This document shows, piece by piece, positions 18,639 through 26,550 of a stretch of DNA of 64,000 nt. The translations under genes and the position numbers were made by a program. The DNA is from JANNYA01 sp031422315. Its GTDB lineage: Bacteria > Pseudomonadota > Gammaproteobacteria > Xanthomonadales > SZUA-5. Location of the stretch: positions 5,166 to 69,165 of the forward strand of contig JANOQN010000037.1 of the NCBI GenBank assembly GCA_031422315.1, written 5' to 3'. The notes beneath the pieces are model-generated. The model searched no databases. It was not told the DNA's origin and saw nothing but the letters and a program-made list of their open reading frames with translations. Each line of letters begins with the position of its first letter. Within the stretch, counting starts at the first letter, position 1.

Positions 18639-18871
18639 TACATGTATTCCTTTAAGTCATGTAAAGGCTCGTTAAAATCATCTGGGATACTGTAAATTTT
18701 ATTTTGGCTTTGCGCATAGCGTAAGAGGCTGCCTGGCTGCCTATCTGGCGCTTTTTTGGCCTGATTCTCGTGCGCCAAACCAAGCCGAAAATAGTGAATC
18801 AAGTCAAAGATTTCAGCCAATTTATGTTCCGGAATTTGCCGAAGCTCGGCGATAATTTGTTGCTCTAACAT
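18638..18871 (-). CDS. Antitoxin partner of the PIN toxin (DUF2281-like)
   Basis: The 77-residue protein opens with a helical segment, LIAELRQIPEHKLAEIFDLIHYF, typical of DUF2281-type antitoxins (given here as a segment starting near residue 7). A basic and then acidic C-terminal tail could wrap the PIN toxin. It overlaps the toxin start by one base. Position, size and coupling argue strongly for the antitoxin role, and autoregulation of the operon would be expected. Confidence 0.8.
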   Translation of the reverse strand: MLEQQIIAELRQIPEHKLAEIFDLIHYFRLGLAHENQAKKAPDRQPGSLLRYAQSQNKIYSIPDDFNEPLHDLKEYM

Positions 18872-19112
18872 GATGCTTGCCTCGCCTTGGGTGCAATGTC
18901 ATTAAATCAAGAAATGTGCAATTTGACTTCAAATTGCCAGCTACTTCGCTTAGTTAAAAACAGCTCCTTATCCATATCCGATATTTGTTTCAAACGCCTG
19001 AAGATTCTGTGGGGAGAAGGAGCCATTTGTGCTGACTTTGCTAATATATCCATAGATTTTTACGCGCTTTCAATAACCGCCATTAGTAGAAGCAAAGCTT
19101 GCTCGCAAACCA

Positions 19113-20213
19113 CTACCTTCTCGGCAAAACCCCCAGCGGATCAACCGGCTTGCCGTTTTTGCGCACTTCAAAATGCAGCAGCTCTTTGCCTTGCGGGTCT
19201 TTGCCCATTTCGGCAATCAGTGCGCCTTGTTTGACCACCTGGCCCTCTTTGGCGCTGCGGGTTTGGTTGTGGCCGTAAGCGGAGAGCGTATTTTCATCGT
19301 GTTTGATGACGATTAGCTCGCCATAGCCGCGTATGCCACGCCCGCTATACACCACGGTTCCGGCTTTGGCGGCATATACCGGCTGACCCAAATTGCCGCG
19401 AATATCAATACCTTGGCGGCCGGCGTCTGAAGCTGCGAAAGTGCTGAGCAAACGGCCTTCGGTAGGCCAAGCCCAGCCGTTGCTGCCCGGTTTGGGCGCG
19501 CCGCTTGCGCCTTGCATGGGTGCGGGTATAGCCTCAGGAATCGCGGCTATCGTGGGTGCAGGAATCGCTGGCGCGGGTGCAATCACTTCGGCGGCGGGCG
19601 AGGTGCTAATTGAAGGACTTAGCACAGTTTGATTGCTTGCTGTGGGCGAAGCGGGTGCAGTTGTACCGGTGACAACACTCGAACTCGAACCAGGGTCTAC
19701 GCTAACAAAGCCTTCGCTCGCTGGCACCACGGTGGGTGCCAGCGTAATGCTGGTGCCGTCAGCTGCGGGTGCGGTGCCAGTAGCTGGCGTCGAAACTGCG
19801 CCTGTAGAGACGGTGCCTGTGCTGTTGTAACCATCGGTTGACGATATTGGCTGCACGTCAGGTTGAATAGCGGTGATCGCTGTACTCTGCGAGCTGCCTG
19901 ATTCAAGTCTGCTGGATGCTTGCTTCAAACGCAGCACTTGACCTGGATAAATAATGTAAGGCTCATAGATCTGATTGAGCTGCACCAACTCACGCACATC
20001 CAGCTGATAGCGAAACGCAATGCCATACAGTGTGTCGCCTTTTTCAACGCGGTGCTGATCAGATTGCGGTGCGTTGCGACTAGGCTCGACTCGATTTGCA
20101 GTGCTAGTGCGGCGCACGCTAACCGTCGGGTCAATACAGGCGTTGAGCAGGCAAGCCAAACTGATCCAGCAGACTAGACGTGCGGCTCGGTGTAAGTGAG
20201 TAGCAACCAACAT
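19113..20213 (-). CDS. nlpD: NlpD-like LysM / degenerate LytM lipoprotein
   Basis: NlpD activates the septal amidase AmiC in enterics. The start is set at the ATG at 20213, which overlaps the pcm stop by one base (TGATG); a TTG one codon upstream is less likely. The lipobox LNAC gives cysteine 26. A LysM domain (HRVEKGDTLYGIAFRYQ) is at about residues 53-98, followed by a Ser/Thr/Ala/Pro-rich linker and an M23-fold domain at about 240-366. In the M23 domain the first zinc motif is GIDIRG, lacking the catalytic histidine, so it is probably non-enzymatic like E. coli NlpD. rpoS does not follow. Confidence 0.92.
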   Translation of the reverse strand: MLVATHLHRAARLVCWISLACLLNACIDPTVSVRRTSTANRVEPSRNAPQSDQHRVEKGDTLYGIAFRYQLDVRELVQLNQIYEPYIIYPGQVLRLKQASSRLESGSSQSTAITAIQPDVQPISSTDGYNSTGTVSTGAVSTPATGTAPAADGTSITLAPTVVPASEGFVSVDPGSSSSVVTGTTAPASPTASNQTVLSPSISTSPAAEVIAPAPAIPAPTIAAIPEAIPAPMQGASGAPKPGSNGWAWPTEGRLLSTFAASDAGRQGIDIRGNLGQPVYAAKAGTVVYSGRGIRGYGELIVIKHDENTLSAYGHNQTRSAKEGQVVKQGALIAEMGKDPQGKELLHFEVRKNGKPVDPLGVLPRR

Positions 20214-20920
20214 CAAACAATTCCTTGCAAAAGGGGAACGAACATAACTTGCGCAATTGATTCTTGTGACCAGCCGTTTGTACCGTGACGAAACACCGTC
20301 AAGGTTTGCTCGCGCGCATCGCCCAAGGGCGCGATGACCACGCCACCGACGCGAATTTGCGCAAAAAACGCGTGTGTCAGTGACAAGCCGCCGGCCGCCA
20401 CAATCGCCGCATCAAACGGCGCTAAGGCGGGCCAACCGAGCGTGCCATCGGCATGGCTGCTGCGAATGTGCTCCATGCCTTGATGGCGTAATCTCCGCCT
20501 TGCAGCGCGCAGCAGCTCATCAATGCGCTCAACAGTAAATACTTCTGCAGCCAAATGACTCAGCACTGCTGCTTGATAGCCACAGCCCGTGCCGATTTCC
20601 AATACGCGCGTAAACGGCTCCCCGACGTGCTCAAAGTGCTGGATCGCCAGCTCACACATGCGCGCAACAACCCACGGCTGACTTATCGTTTGCCCCAAGC
20701 CAATGGGTAGCGCGGTATCTTCATACGCACGCGTTTGCAGCGCTTCATCGACGAACAAATGCCTAGGCACTGCGGCCATTGCGGCCAGCACGCGCGGGTG
20801 GGTAATGCCCTGAACTTGCAAGCGCGCCACCATGCGATCGCGCGCGCGCTGGCTGGTCAGCCCGTTGCCAGCTTGATCACGCGCAATCGGCGAAAGCCTG
20901 GAAATATGATTTGAGCTCAT
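20213..20920 (-). CDS. pcm: Protein-L-isoaspartate O-methyltransferase
   Basis: The enzyme methylates isoaspartyl residues in aged proteins using SAM, starting their repair. The 235-residue product has the family blocks PRHLFVDEA, AYEDTALPIGLGQTISQP, the SAM-binding VLEIGTGCGYQAAVL and FTVERI. It lies between surE (40 bp upstream) and nlpD (one-base overlap), the conserved gammaproteobacterial order. The N-terminal extension of about 20 residues is unremarkable. Confidence 0.97.
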   Translation of the reverse strand: MSSNHISRLSPIARDQAGNGLTSQRARDRMVARLQVQGITHPRVLAAMAAVPRHLFVDEALQTRAYEDTALPIGLGQTISQPWVVARMCELAIQHFEHVGEPFTRVLEIGTGCGYQAAVLSHLAAEVFTVERIDELLRAARRRLRHQGMEHIRSSHADGTLGWPALAPFDAAIVAAGGLSLTHAFFAQIRVGGVVIAPLGDAREQTLTVFRHGTNGWSQESIAQVMFVPLLQGIV

Positions 20921-20960
20921 GCCCTGCTGCCCGTTTGAATCATCCGAATCACAAAGCGCG

Positions 20961-21713
20961 TCATAAAGCGCGCGACCAGCGCGCCAGCGTTTCCATCGCG
21001 CTGTAGCGGGTTAGATCGATGGTGATCGGCGTGATCGAGACAAAATTGCGGCGAACCGCATCAAAATCCGTGCCGAGTGCATCATCCGCCGCCGCACCCG
21101 CTGGGCCGACCCAATAGATGGTGTTGCCACGTGGATCGAGCTGGCGAATGGCTGGTTCACCTCGGTGCCGATTGCCCAATCGCGTGACCTCAAAACCGCG
21201 CAGCTGCGCCCACGGCACGTCCGGCACGTTGACGTTTAGCAAGGTATCGCTGGGTAGCGGATCAGCGAGTAGCAGCTCGACCACGCGCTTGGCGACTTGA
21301 CCGGCGGTGTCAAAATGTTTAGGCGCGTGATTTTCGCTGACAATCGACATCGCGACCGCAGGCAAGCCCAAATTGCGGCCCTCCATCGCGGCCGCGACGG
21401 TTCCCGAATACAGCGTGTCATCACCCATATTGGCGGAATTGTTAATGCCGCTGACGACAATGTCGGGGGTGAAATCGAGCAGCCCACCGAGCGCCAAATG
21501 CACGCAATCAGTTGGTGTGCCAGTCACTGAAAAAACGCCGTCACTAAGCGTTTGTACACGGATTGGGCCGCTTAAGGTCAGCGAATTGCTCGCGCCCGAG
21601 CGATCTCGATCTGGAGCGACGACGCTAACTTGACCCAATTGCGACAGCCAAGTCGATAGAATTTTTATACCGGGCGCGTGCACGCCGTCATCGTTGCTGA
21701 CCAAAAGCCTCAT
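20961..21713 (-). CDS. surE: 5'/3'-nucleotidase SurE
   Basis: SurE is a stationary-phase survival nucleotidase. The start is set at the ATG at 21713, giving MRLLVSNDDGVHAPGI and 250 residues, with AAGGT 4 bases upstream; the longer frame lacks family similarity. Metal ligands are the paired Asp in SNDDG, the Ser in RSGASNSLT and the Asn in SGINNSANMGDD. It begins the surE-pcm-nlpD operon and is divergent from the Smr gene with a short shared promoter region. Confidence 0.97.
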   Translation of the reverse strand: MRLLVSNDDGVHAPGIKILSTWLSQLGQVSVVAPDRDRSGASNSLTLSGPIRVQTLSDGVFSVTGTPTDCVHLALGGLLDFTPDIVVSGINNSANMGDDTLYSGTVAAAMEGRNLGLPAVAMSIVSENHAPKHFDTAGQVAKRVVELLLADPLPSDTLLNVNVPDVPWAQLRGFEVTRLGNRHRGEPAIRQLDPRGNTIYWVGPAGAAADDALGTDFDAVRRNFVSITPITIDLTRYSAMETLARWSRAL

Positions 21714-21797
21714 TGCTACCTTACAAACCAAAAAACGGGAAAGTTCCTTATCATACCGGGGTTCCCGCAGGAGAATTCGCGCGAAAGCGATTTGAGC

Positions 21798-22481
21798 ATG
21801 AAAATTCCTCGTCTTCATTCACTGCGTGGCTTGTTCAACGAGGCCGCCAAAGCGCTGCCACCTACCGTTGATGCAACCACTGCGCCTGCTAAAGCGCTGA
21901 GTAAGGCGGCGCAGCGGCGCGCGAACGTTCAACCAGACAAGCCAGAGCCGCTTGACGATGGCGCGCTGTTTCGCGAATCCATGGGTGAGGTGCGCAAAAT
22001 CGTAGCCAAAGCCGAACCGACGCGCCCAGCGCCGCCCGCGCCTGATGCGCGCATGAGCCGAGCCGATGAAGCACATGTGTTAATCGAGCTACATGAACTA
22101 CCCGACAATGCCGATTTGCTCGAATGGAGCAGCTTAGAGGGCGCCGATCGCATGCAGTATTTGGCGAATGGCTATCCGCTGAAAATTCTACGCAAACTCA
22201 GGCGTGGGCAGTTCAAAGTGCAAGATGAGATTGATCTGCATCACATGCCGCTTGCCGTCGCTAAAACTTCATTGAACGCATTTTTGCAAGAAGCCAAACA
22301 GCGGCGCATAGCTTGCGTGCTGCTGATTCACGGCAAAGGTTTGCGTTCTGGCAGCACTGGGCCCGTGCTGAAAAATATGCTAGATCGCGATTTACGGCGG
22401 CGCCAAGACGTGATCGGTTTTACCTCCGCGCCGCTAGCTCAAGGTGGAACTGGGGCGCTGTTGGTGCTGCTGAAAAGCTAA
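21798..22481 (+). CDS. Smr-domain protein (putative DNA endonuclease SmrA-like)
   Basis: The 227-residue protein has a charged, Pro/Ala-rich N-terminus and a C-terminal Smr domain starting near residue 140 with DEIDLHHMPLAVAK. The HGKG motif in LLIHGKGLRSGSTGPVLK and a Gly-rich end (APLAQGGTGALLVLL) follow. Smr domains nick DNA or act on RNA. The ATG at 21798 has no strong ribosome-binding site; a TTG two codons upstream is an alternative. Confidence 0.88.
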   Translation: MKIPRLHSLRGLFNEAAKALPPTVDATTAPAKALSKAAQRRANVQPDKPEPLDDGALFRESMGEVRKIVAKAEPTRPAPPAPDARMSRADEAHVLIELHELPDNADLLEWSSLEGADRMQYLANGYPLKILRKLRRGQFKVQDEIDLHHMPLAVAKTSLNAFLQEAKQRRIACVLLIHGKGLRSGSTGPVLKNMLDRDLRRRQDVIGFTSAPLAQGGTGALLVLLKS

Positions 22482-22632
22482 AGGAGCTGCCGGTCACGCT
22501 GATTGCAACAATTGGCGATCTATTTGAACCGCCCGCTGTTGCAAGTTAAGAAAGCGCGCTATATTGATGCAGATTCTCACACGCACTCAGCACTTTGAAA
22601 TTTCATCACCACCTTTTTGGAAGGAGTTTGGC

Positions 22633-22896
22633 ATGACCGATTTAAATGCACAGTTTGACGCCGCTGCGGAAGCAGTTAAAACGCTGCCCGAGCGGCCTGA
22701 TAATGAAATGCTGCTGCGGCTTTACGGGCTTTACAAGCAAGGCAGCGAGGGCGATGTTAAAGGCGACAAACCCGGCTTTTTTGACTTCAAAGGTGGCGCA
22801 AAATATGACGCCTGGGACAAGCTCAAAGGCACAAGCGAGGTGAAAGCGAAAGAAGATTACGTCAAGCTGGTCAAACGCCTGGGCGGGCAGTTTTAG
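22633..22896 (+). CDS. Acyl-CoA-binding protein
   Basis: This 87-residue four-helix ACBP has LYGLYKQGSEGDVKGDKPGFFDFKGGAKYDAW as its core (described here from residue 34 on), including the conserved Tyr/Lys/Trp residues that hold the CoA and acyl chain. AAGGAG lies 6 bases before the ATG at 22633. ACBPs buffer long-chain acyl-CoA in the cytoplasm. They are universal in eukaryotes and scattered in bacteria, so the gene is somewhat unusual but intact. Confidence 0.95.
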   Translation: MTDLNAQFDAAAEAVKTLPERPDNEMLLRLYGLYKQGSEGDVKGDKPGFFDFKGGAKYDAWDKLKGTSEVKAKEDYVKLVKRLGGQF

Positions 22897-22986
22897 ACAA
22901 ATTCCATTGACGAATATCTTTGCAGCAAGCTCGCGGTTTACAGTATTCGCGACGCATGGCGCCGACCAAAATCGGCGGCCTAATTC

Positions 22987-23127
22987 AGGGAACCTCTAAA
23001 AACCTCATTTTCTAAGTCAAGCTAGGCGCGAATGACAAAAATGGAGGCGGTATATGGTTGATATATAACGACATTTTTTTTGAGCAACGACGCTTCAAAA
23101 CGAAAATGGGGTTTTTAGAGGTTCCCT
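22987..23127. mobile_element. MITE-like element with 25-bp terminal inverted repeats
   Basis: Arms at 22987-23011 and 23103-23127 are inverted copies of each other with one mismatch in 25 bases; each outer end reads AGGGAACCTC. The 141-bp element has no coding capacity and sits 18 bp upstream of the TetR start. A target-site duplication is not obvious. The size, ends and lack of genes fit a miniature inverted-repeat transposable element mobilised in trans. It may supply or block the tetR promoter. Confidence 0.7.
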
Positions 23128-23145
23128 ACAGCCTGGGAGGGCAAT

Positions 23146-23805
23146 ATGACAGCACCAGCAGCGCCAGCGCCACCGAAAACGCGAGATCGCATTCTGACGA
23201 TCAGCTTAGAGATGTTCAACGCGCAAGGCGAGCCGAACGTCACTACGAATCACATTGCCGACGAGCTGGAAATTAGCCCGGGTAATTTGTACTACCACTT
23301 TCGCAATAAAGACGACATTGTCGAGCATCTGTTTACCGCATTCGAAACCAGAATGGATCGCGCACTAATGACGCCGGATGCCAGATTGCCGAACTTAGAA
23401 GATTTATGGCTGCAAATGCATCTGGTGTTCGAGTGCATTTGGGAATATCGCTTCGTTTATCGCGATTTGGTCGATTTACTAAGCCGCAATCGCAAGCTGA
23501 AAATGCATTTTTCAAGGATACTCAAACGCGGCCAAGAAAGCATCGTTGCGGTGTGCAAAGGCCTGGTCGAAACCGGCACCATGACCGCCAGCCCGGTAGA
23601 AATTGAAACCGTCGCGCAGCATATTTTGCTTACCACCACGTTTTGGCTCAACTTTCAACATATCCGCCCTGCGACCGCTAGCGCGAAGGCAGACCAGTCC
23701 GATTTGGGGCGCGGCGCCTATTTGGTCATGATGTTGCTAGCGCCCTATTTGCGAGAAGCCGAACGCAGCCACTTGAATAAATTGGCGCAGCAGTATTTGA
23801 ATTAG
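23146..23805 (+). CDS. TetR-family transcriptional regulator
   Basis: The 219-residue regulator has an N-terminal helix-turn-helix domain: TRDRILTISLEMFNAQGEPNVTTNHIADEL, then the recognition-helix block SPGNLYYHFRNKDDIVEHLF. A ligand-binding C-terminal domain follows. GGGAGG lies 5 bases before the ATG. TetR proteins are usually repressors responding to small hydrophobic ligands. Neighbours are an acyl-CoA-binding protein upstream and pepA downstream; the MITE-like element occupies its upstream region. The ligand is unknown. Confidence 0.9.
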   Translation: MTAPAAPAPPKTRDRILTISLEMFNAQGEPNVTTNHIADELEISPGNLYYHFRNKDDIVEHLFTAFETRMDRALMTPDARLPNLEDLWLQMHLVFECIWEYRFVYRDLVDLLSRNRKLKMHFSRILKRGQESIVAVCKGLVETGTMTASPVEIETVAQHILLTTTFWLNFQHIRPATASAKADQSDLGRGAYLVMMLLAPYLREAERSHLNKLAQQYLN

Positions 23806-23942
23806 GTGAAGTAAGACGAGGTAAGGGAAGGTGAGGGCGGTGAAGCCTGCAACAATGCGTTGCAACCGCTTAGAAAAGTGCCTCAGTCAAACTGAACACG
23901 ATTTGCTATGCTCGCGGGCTTCCTCTTTTGGCTCGGTGGCTC

Positions 23943-25412
23943 ATGCGCTATTCCTTAAATTCAACGCGTCCGCGCGCACTCGATGCTCAGCTCGCCATTG
24001 TTGGGCTGTACGATGATCGCATGCTGAGTAGTGCGCTGGCCGAATTTGATGAGCTCAGCGGCGGGCAAATCAAGCTGCTAATCGAAACCGGCGATCTTAG
24101 CGGAAAGCTGGGTAACACACAGATTTTGTTCAACTTACCCGGCATGCCAACCAAGCGCGTGCTGGTGGTTGGGCTTGGTGAACAACGCAAGTTTGACGCA
24201 GTAAAATTTCAGCGCGTGCTCCGCGATTCTCTGCGCGCCGCGCGCAGCACCCCCGCGATCAGCGCCGTGACCTATTTGATCGAACTTGAAGTGCCCGGCA
24301 AAGATTTAGCCTGGAAGCTTTCACAAGCGGTGCTAATCAGCAATTACGCCAGCTATCGATATGCGGCCACGCTGAAAGCAAAGCCCGAGCAAACGCTGAT
24401 TGATTTAGCCTTCACAGCGTCTGCGCAGGTTCAGCCCGTTTTGGAGCAGGCGCTCGCGCTGGCAATGGGCGTGCAGCAGGCGCGTGAGCTTGGCAATTTG
24501 CCGCCAAATATTTGCACGCCGGCCTATTTGGCTGAGCAAGCGCACGTTTGGGCAAAGGCATTTGAGAATTGCAGCACCGAAGTGCTTGAACAGCCTGAAA
24601 TGGAAGCGCTCGGCATGGGTGCACTTTTGGCCGTTGCGCGCGGCAGCGCCAACACGCCGCGTCTGATTATCATGCGCTACCAAGGCGCAGGCGATGCGCA
24701 GCCGTACGTGTTTGTCGGCAAGGGCATCACGTTTGACACTGGCGGCATCAACATCAAACCCAGCGCTGGCATGGAAGAAATGAAGTTTGATATGTGCGGC
24801 GCAGGCGCAGTGTTTGGCCTGATGGAAACGGTTGCGCGCGTGCGCCCGCCGCTGAACGTGATTGGCGTAGTTCCGGCCGTGGAAAACATGCCCGATGGCG
24901 CTAGTTATCGCCCATCAGATGTCGTCAAAACTATGGCCGGGCATTTTGTTGAGATCCTCAATACTGACGCCGAAGGAAGGCTTGTGTTGTGTGATGCGAT
25001 TACTTACGCGCTGCGCTTTAAGCCAACCACGCTGATCGATATCGCTACGCTCACCGGCGCTTGCGTGGTGGCATTGGGCGGCGTGGCCACGGGCCTGCTA
25101 AGCAAGCACGATGATCTAGCCGCTGAGCTACTCGATGCCGGCGAACACATGCTTGATCGCGCTTGGCGCTTGCCGCTGTGGGATGAATATCAAAGCCAGC
25201 TCGACACCGGCTACGCTGATTTTGCTAACTTGGGCGGTAAAAACGCGGGCGCAATTACCGCCGCTTGTTTTCTATCACGCTTCACTGAAGGCCAACGCTG
25301 GGCGCACTTAGATATTGCCGGCACCGCGTGGGATTCTGGCCGAAAAGGCACGGCCACCGGCAGGCCCGTCGCATTGCTTGCGCACTGGCTATTGAGCAAG
25401 CAAAGCGCCTGA
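23943..25412 (+). CDS. pepA: Cytosol (leucyl) aminopeptidase PepA
   Basis: This M17 aminopeptidase removes N-terminal residues from peptides. The start at ATG 23943 gives MRYSLNS, matching the PepA N-terminus, with GGTGG just upstream; the frame also extends to a TTG at 23928. The 489-residue protein has GKGITFDTGGINIKPS with the catalytic Lys and first metal Asp, MKFDMCGAGAV, and the family signature NTDAEGRL. The active site looks intact. The 3' end overlaps the bioC frame by 85 bases if that gene uses its only canonical upstream start. Confidence 0.97.
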   Translation: MRYSLNSTRPRALDAQLAIVGLYDDRMLSSALAEFDELSGGQIKLLIETGDLSGKLGNTQILFNLPGMPTKRVLVVGLGEQRKFDAVKFQRVLRDSLRAARSTPAISAVTYLIELEVPGKDLAWKLSQAVLISNYASYRYAATLKAKPEQTLIDLAFTASAQVQPVLEQALALAMGVQQARELGNLPPNICTPAYLAEQAHVWAKAFENCSTEVLEQPEMEALGMGALLAVARGSANTPRLIIMRYQGAGDAQPYVFVGKGITFDTGGINIKPSAGMEEMKFDMCGAGAVFGLMETVARVRPPLNVIGVVPAVENMPDGASYRPSDVVKTMAGHFVEILNTDAEGRLVLCDAITYALRFKPTTLIDIATLTGACVVALGGVATGLLSKHDDLAAELLDAGEHMLDRAWRLPLWDEYQSQLDTGYADFANLGGKNAGAITAACFLSRFTEGQRWAHLDIAGTAWDSGRKGTATGRPVALLAHWLLSKQSA

Positions 25413-26302
25413 TTGATAAAAGCGCCACCTTAGTTCGGCACAACATCCGCGCGCATTTTGAACGCGCGGCGAAAAGCTACGACAAGGCCGCAGCGCTCCA
25501 GCACGAAGTTGAAGCGCGACTGCAAGATCGGCTCAGCTTAATTAAAGCCCCGCCGGGTTTAATCGCCGATATTGGCGCAGGCCCAGGTCGAGGCGCGTTA
25601 GAACTACAAAAGCGATATCCGAAGGCGCAGGTTATTGCCATTGATCTCGCGCTAGCCATGCTGCAGCAGGCGCGCGCACAGCAATCCAGATTTGCCAGAT
25701 GGCGCAGGCCGCTGCACACAATTTGCGCCGACGCCCAAAAGCTACCCGTACAAAGCGCATGTTTGGACGTGCTGTATTCCAATTTATGTATCCAGTGGTG
25801 CGAGAACTTAACTGAGCTATTCGCCGAATGGCGCCGCGTTATGAAACCCGGTGCCTTATTGCTATTTTCCAGCTTCGGGCCCGACACCCTGCACGAGCTT
25901 CGCAGCGCCTGGGCGGCCGTCGATGCCGGCGCACACGTCAACCCATTTTTCGACATGCACACCGTAGGCGACGCGCTCTTAGCTGCTGGGTTTCGTGATC
26001 CAGTATTAGAAACCGATCGCTTCAGCCTCAGCTATTCGAGCCCGAGCAGCTTGCTCCAAGAGCTAAAAGCTATTGGCGCCAGCAATGCGCTACAAAACAG
26101 GAAACCTGGATTAGGCGGCCGCTCGGCGCTCAGCGCCATGCAAAATGCTTACCCAAGACGCGCAGATGGTTCGATTACCGCGACTTATGAAGTGGTTTAC
26201 GCCAGCGCGTTTGCCCCGCCCGATGGTGCGCCGATACGTCAAAGCGGGGTTGAGGTTGCGAGTGTGGCGGTGGACAAGATTCCGATTCGTAGAAAATCAT
26301 AA
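25328..26302 (+). CDS. bioC: Malonyl-ACP O-methyltransferase BioC
   Basis: BioC methylates malonyl-ACP with SAM to start pimelate synthesis for biotin. The methyltransferase body begins near 25433 (VRHNIRAHFERAAKSYDKAA). It shows IADIGAGPGRGALEL, the post-I acidic AIDLALAM, IQWCENL, and the BioC-characteristic LLLFSSFGPDTLHELR followed by HVNPFFDMH. The only standard start in frame is a GTG at 25328 inside pepA; the real start may instead be a CTG at 25409 overlapping the pepA TGA. Other bio genes are absent from the window. Confidence 0.85.
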   Translation: MGFWPKRHGHRQARRIACALAIEQAKRLIDKSATLVRHNIRAHFERAAKSYDKAAALQHEVEARLQDRLSLIKAPPGLIADIGAGPGRGALELQKRYPKAQVIAIDLALAMLQQARAQQSRFARWRRPLHTICADAQKLPVQSACLDVLYSNLCIQWCENLTELFAEWRRVMKPGALLLFSSFGPDTLHELRSAWAAVDAGAHVNPFFDMHTVGDALLAAGFRDPVLETDRFSLSYSSPSSLLQELKAIGASNALQNRKPGLGGRSALSAMQNAYPRRADGSITATYEVVYASAFAPPDGAPIRQSGVEVASVAVDKIPIRRKS

Positions 26303-26425
26303 TGCTTTTGCCCCAAATTACTGAACTCACGCTTTGACATAAGTGAGCAAATCTGCGAATAAAAGCGCCAAAATCTCAGATTTGGCGATCAATATAGCGC
26401 GCCACGGCAATTCAAGTTAAAACTT

Positions 26426-26494
26426 CTCAGTTGAACGTTAGAAACTCAGTTACTTAACTGAGTAATCAGTCTAATATTCGCTGTCACTCAGTTG
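26426..26494. promoter_or_regulatory. Cluster of CTCAGTT boxes upstream of the subtilase gene
   Basis: CTCAGTT occurs at 26426, 26445 and 26487. The middle copy is part of a perfect 18-bp palindrome at 26445-26462 (CTCAGTTACTTAACTGAG, 8-2-8). The boxes lie within 125 bp of the subtilase start, so they could be operator sites. The regulator is unknown. Confidence 0.35.
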
Positions 26495-26550
26495 TAACTC
26501 GCCATCAAATCAATCCTTCTTTTTTCACCTTTCAGTCAGGATTTAAACCC

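Noticed and set aside
18887..19234. A 115-codon plus-strand frame between the antitoxin and nlpD
   Set aside because: It runs antisense into the conserved 3' end of nlpD, has no ribosome-binding site and encodes no recognisable protein.
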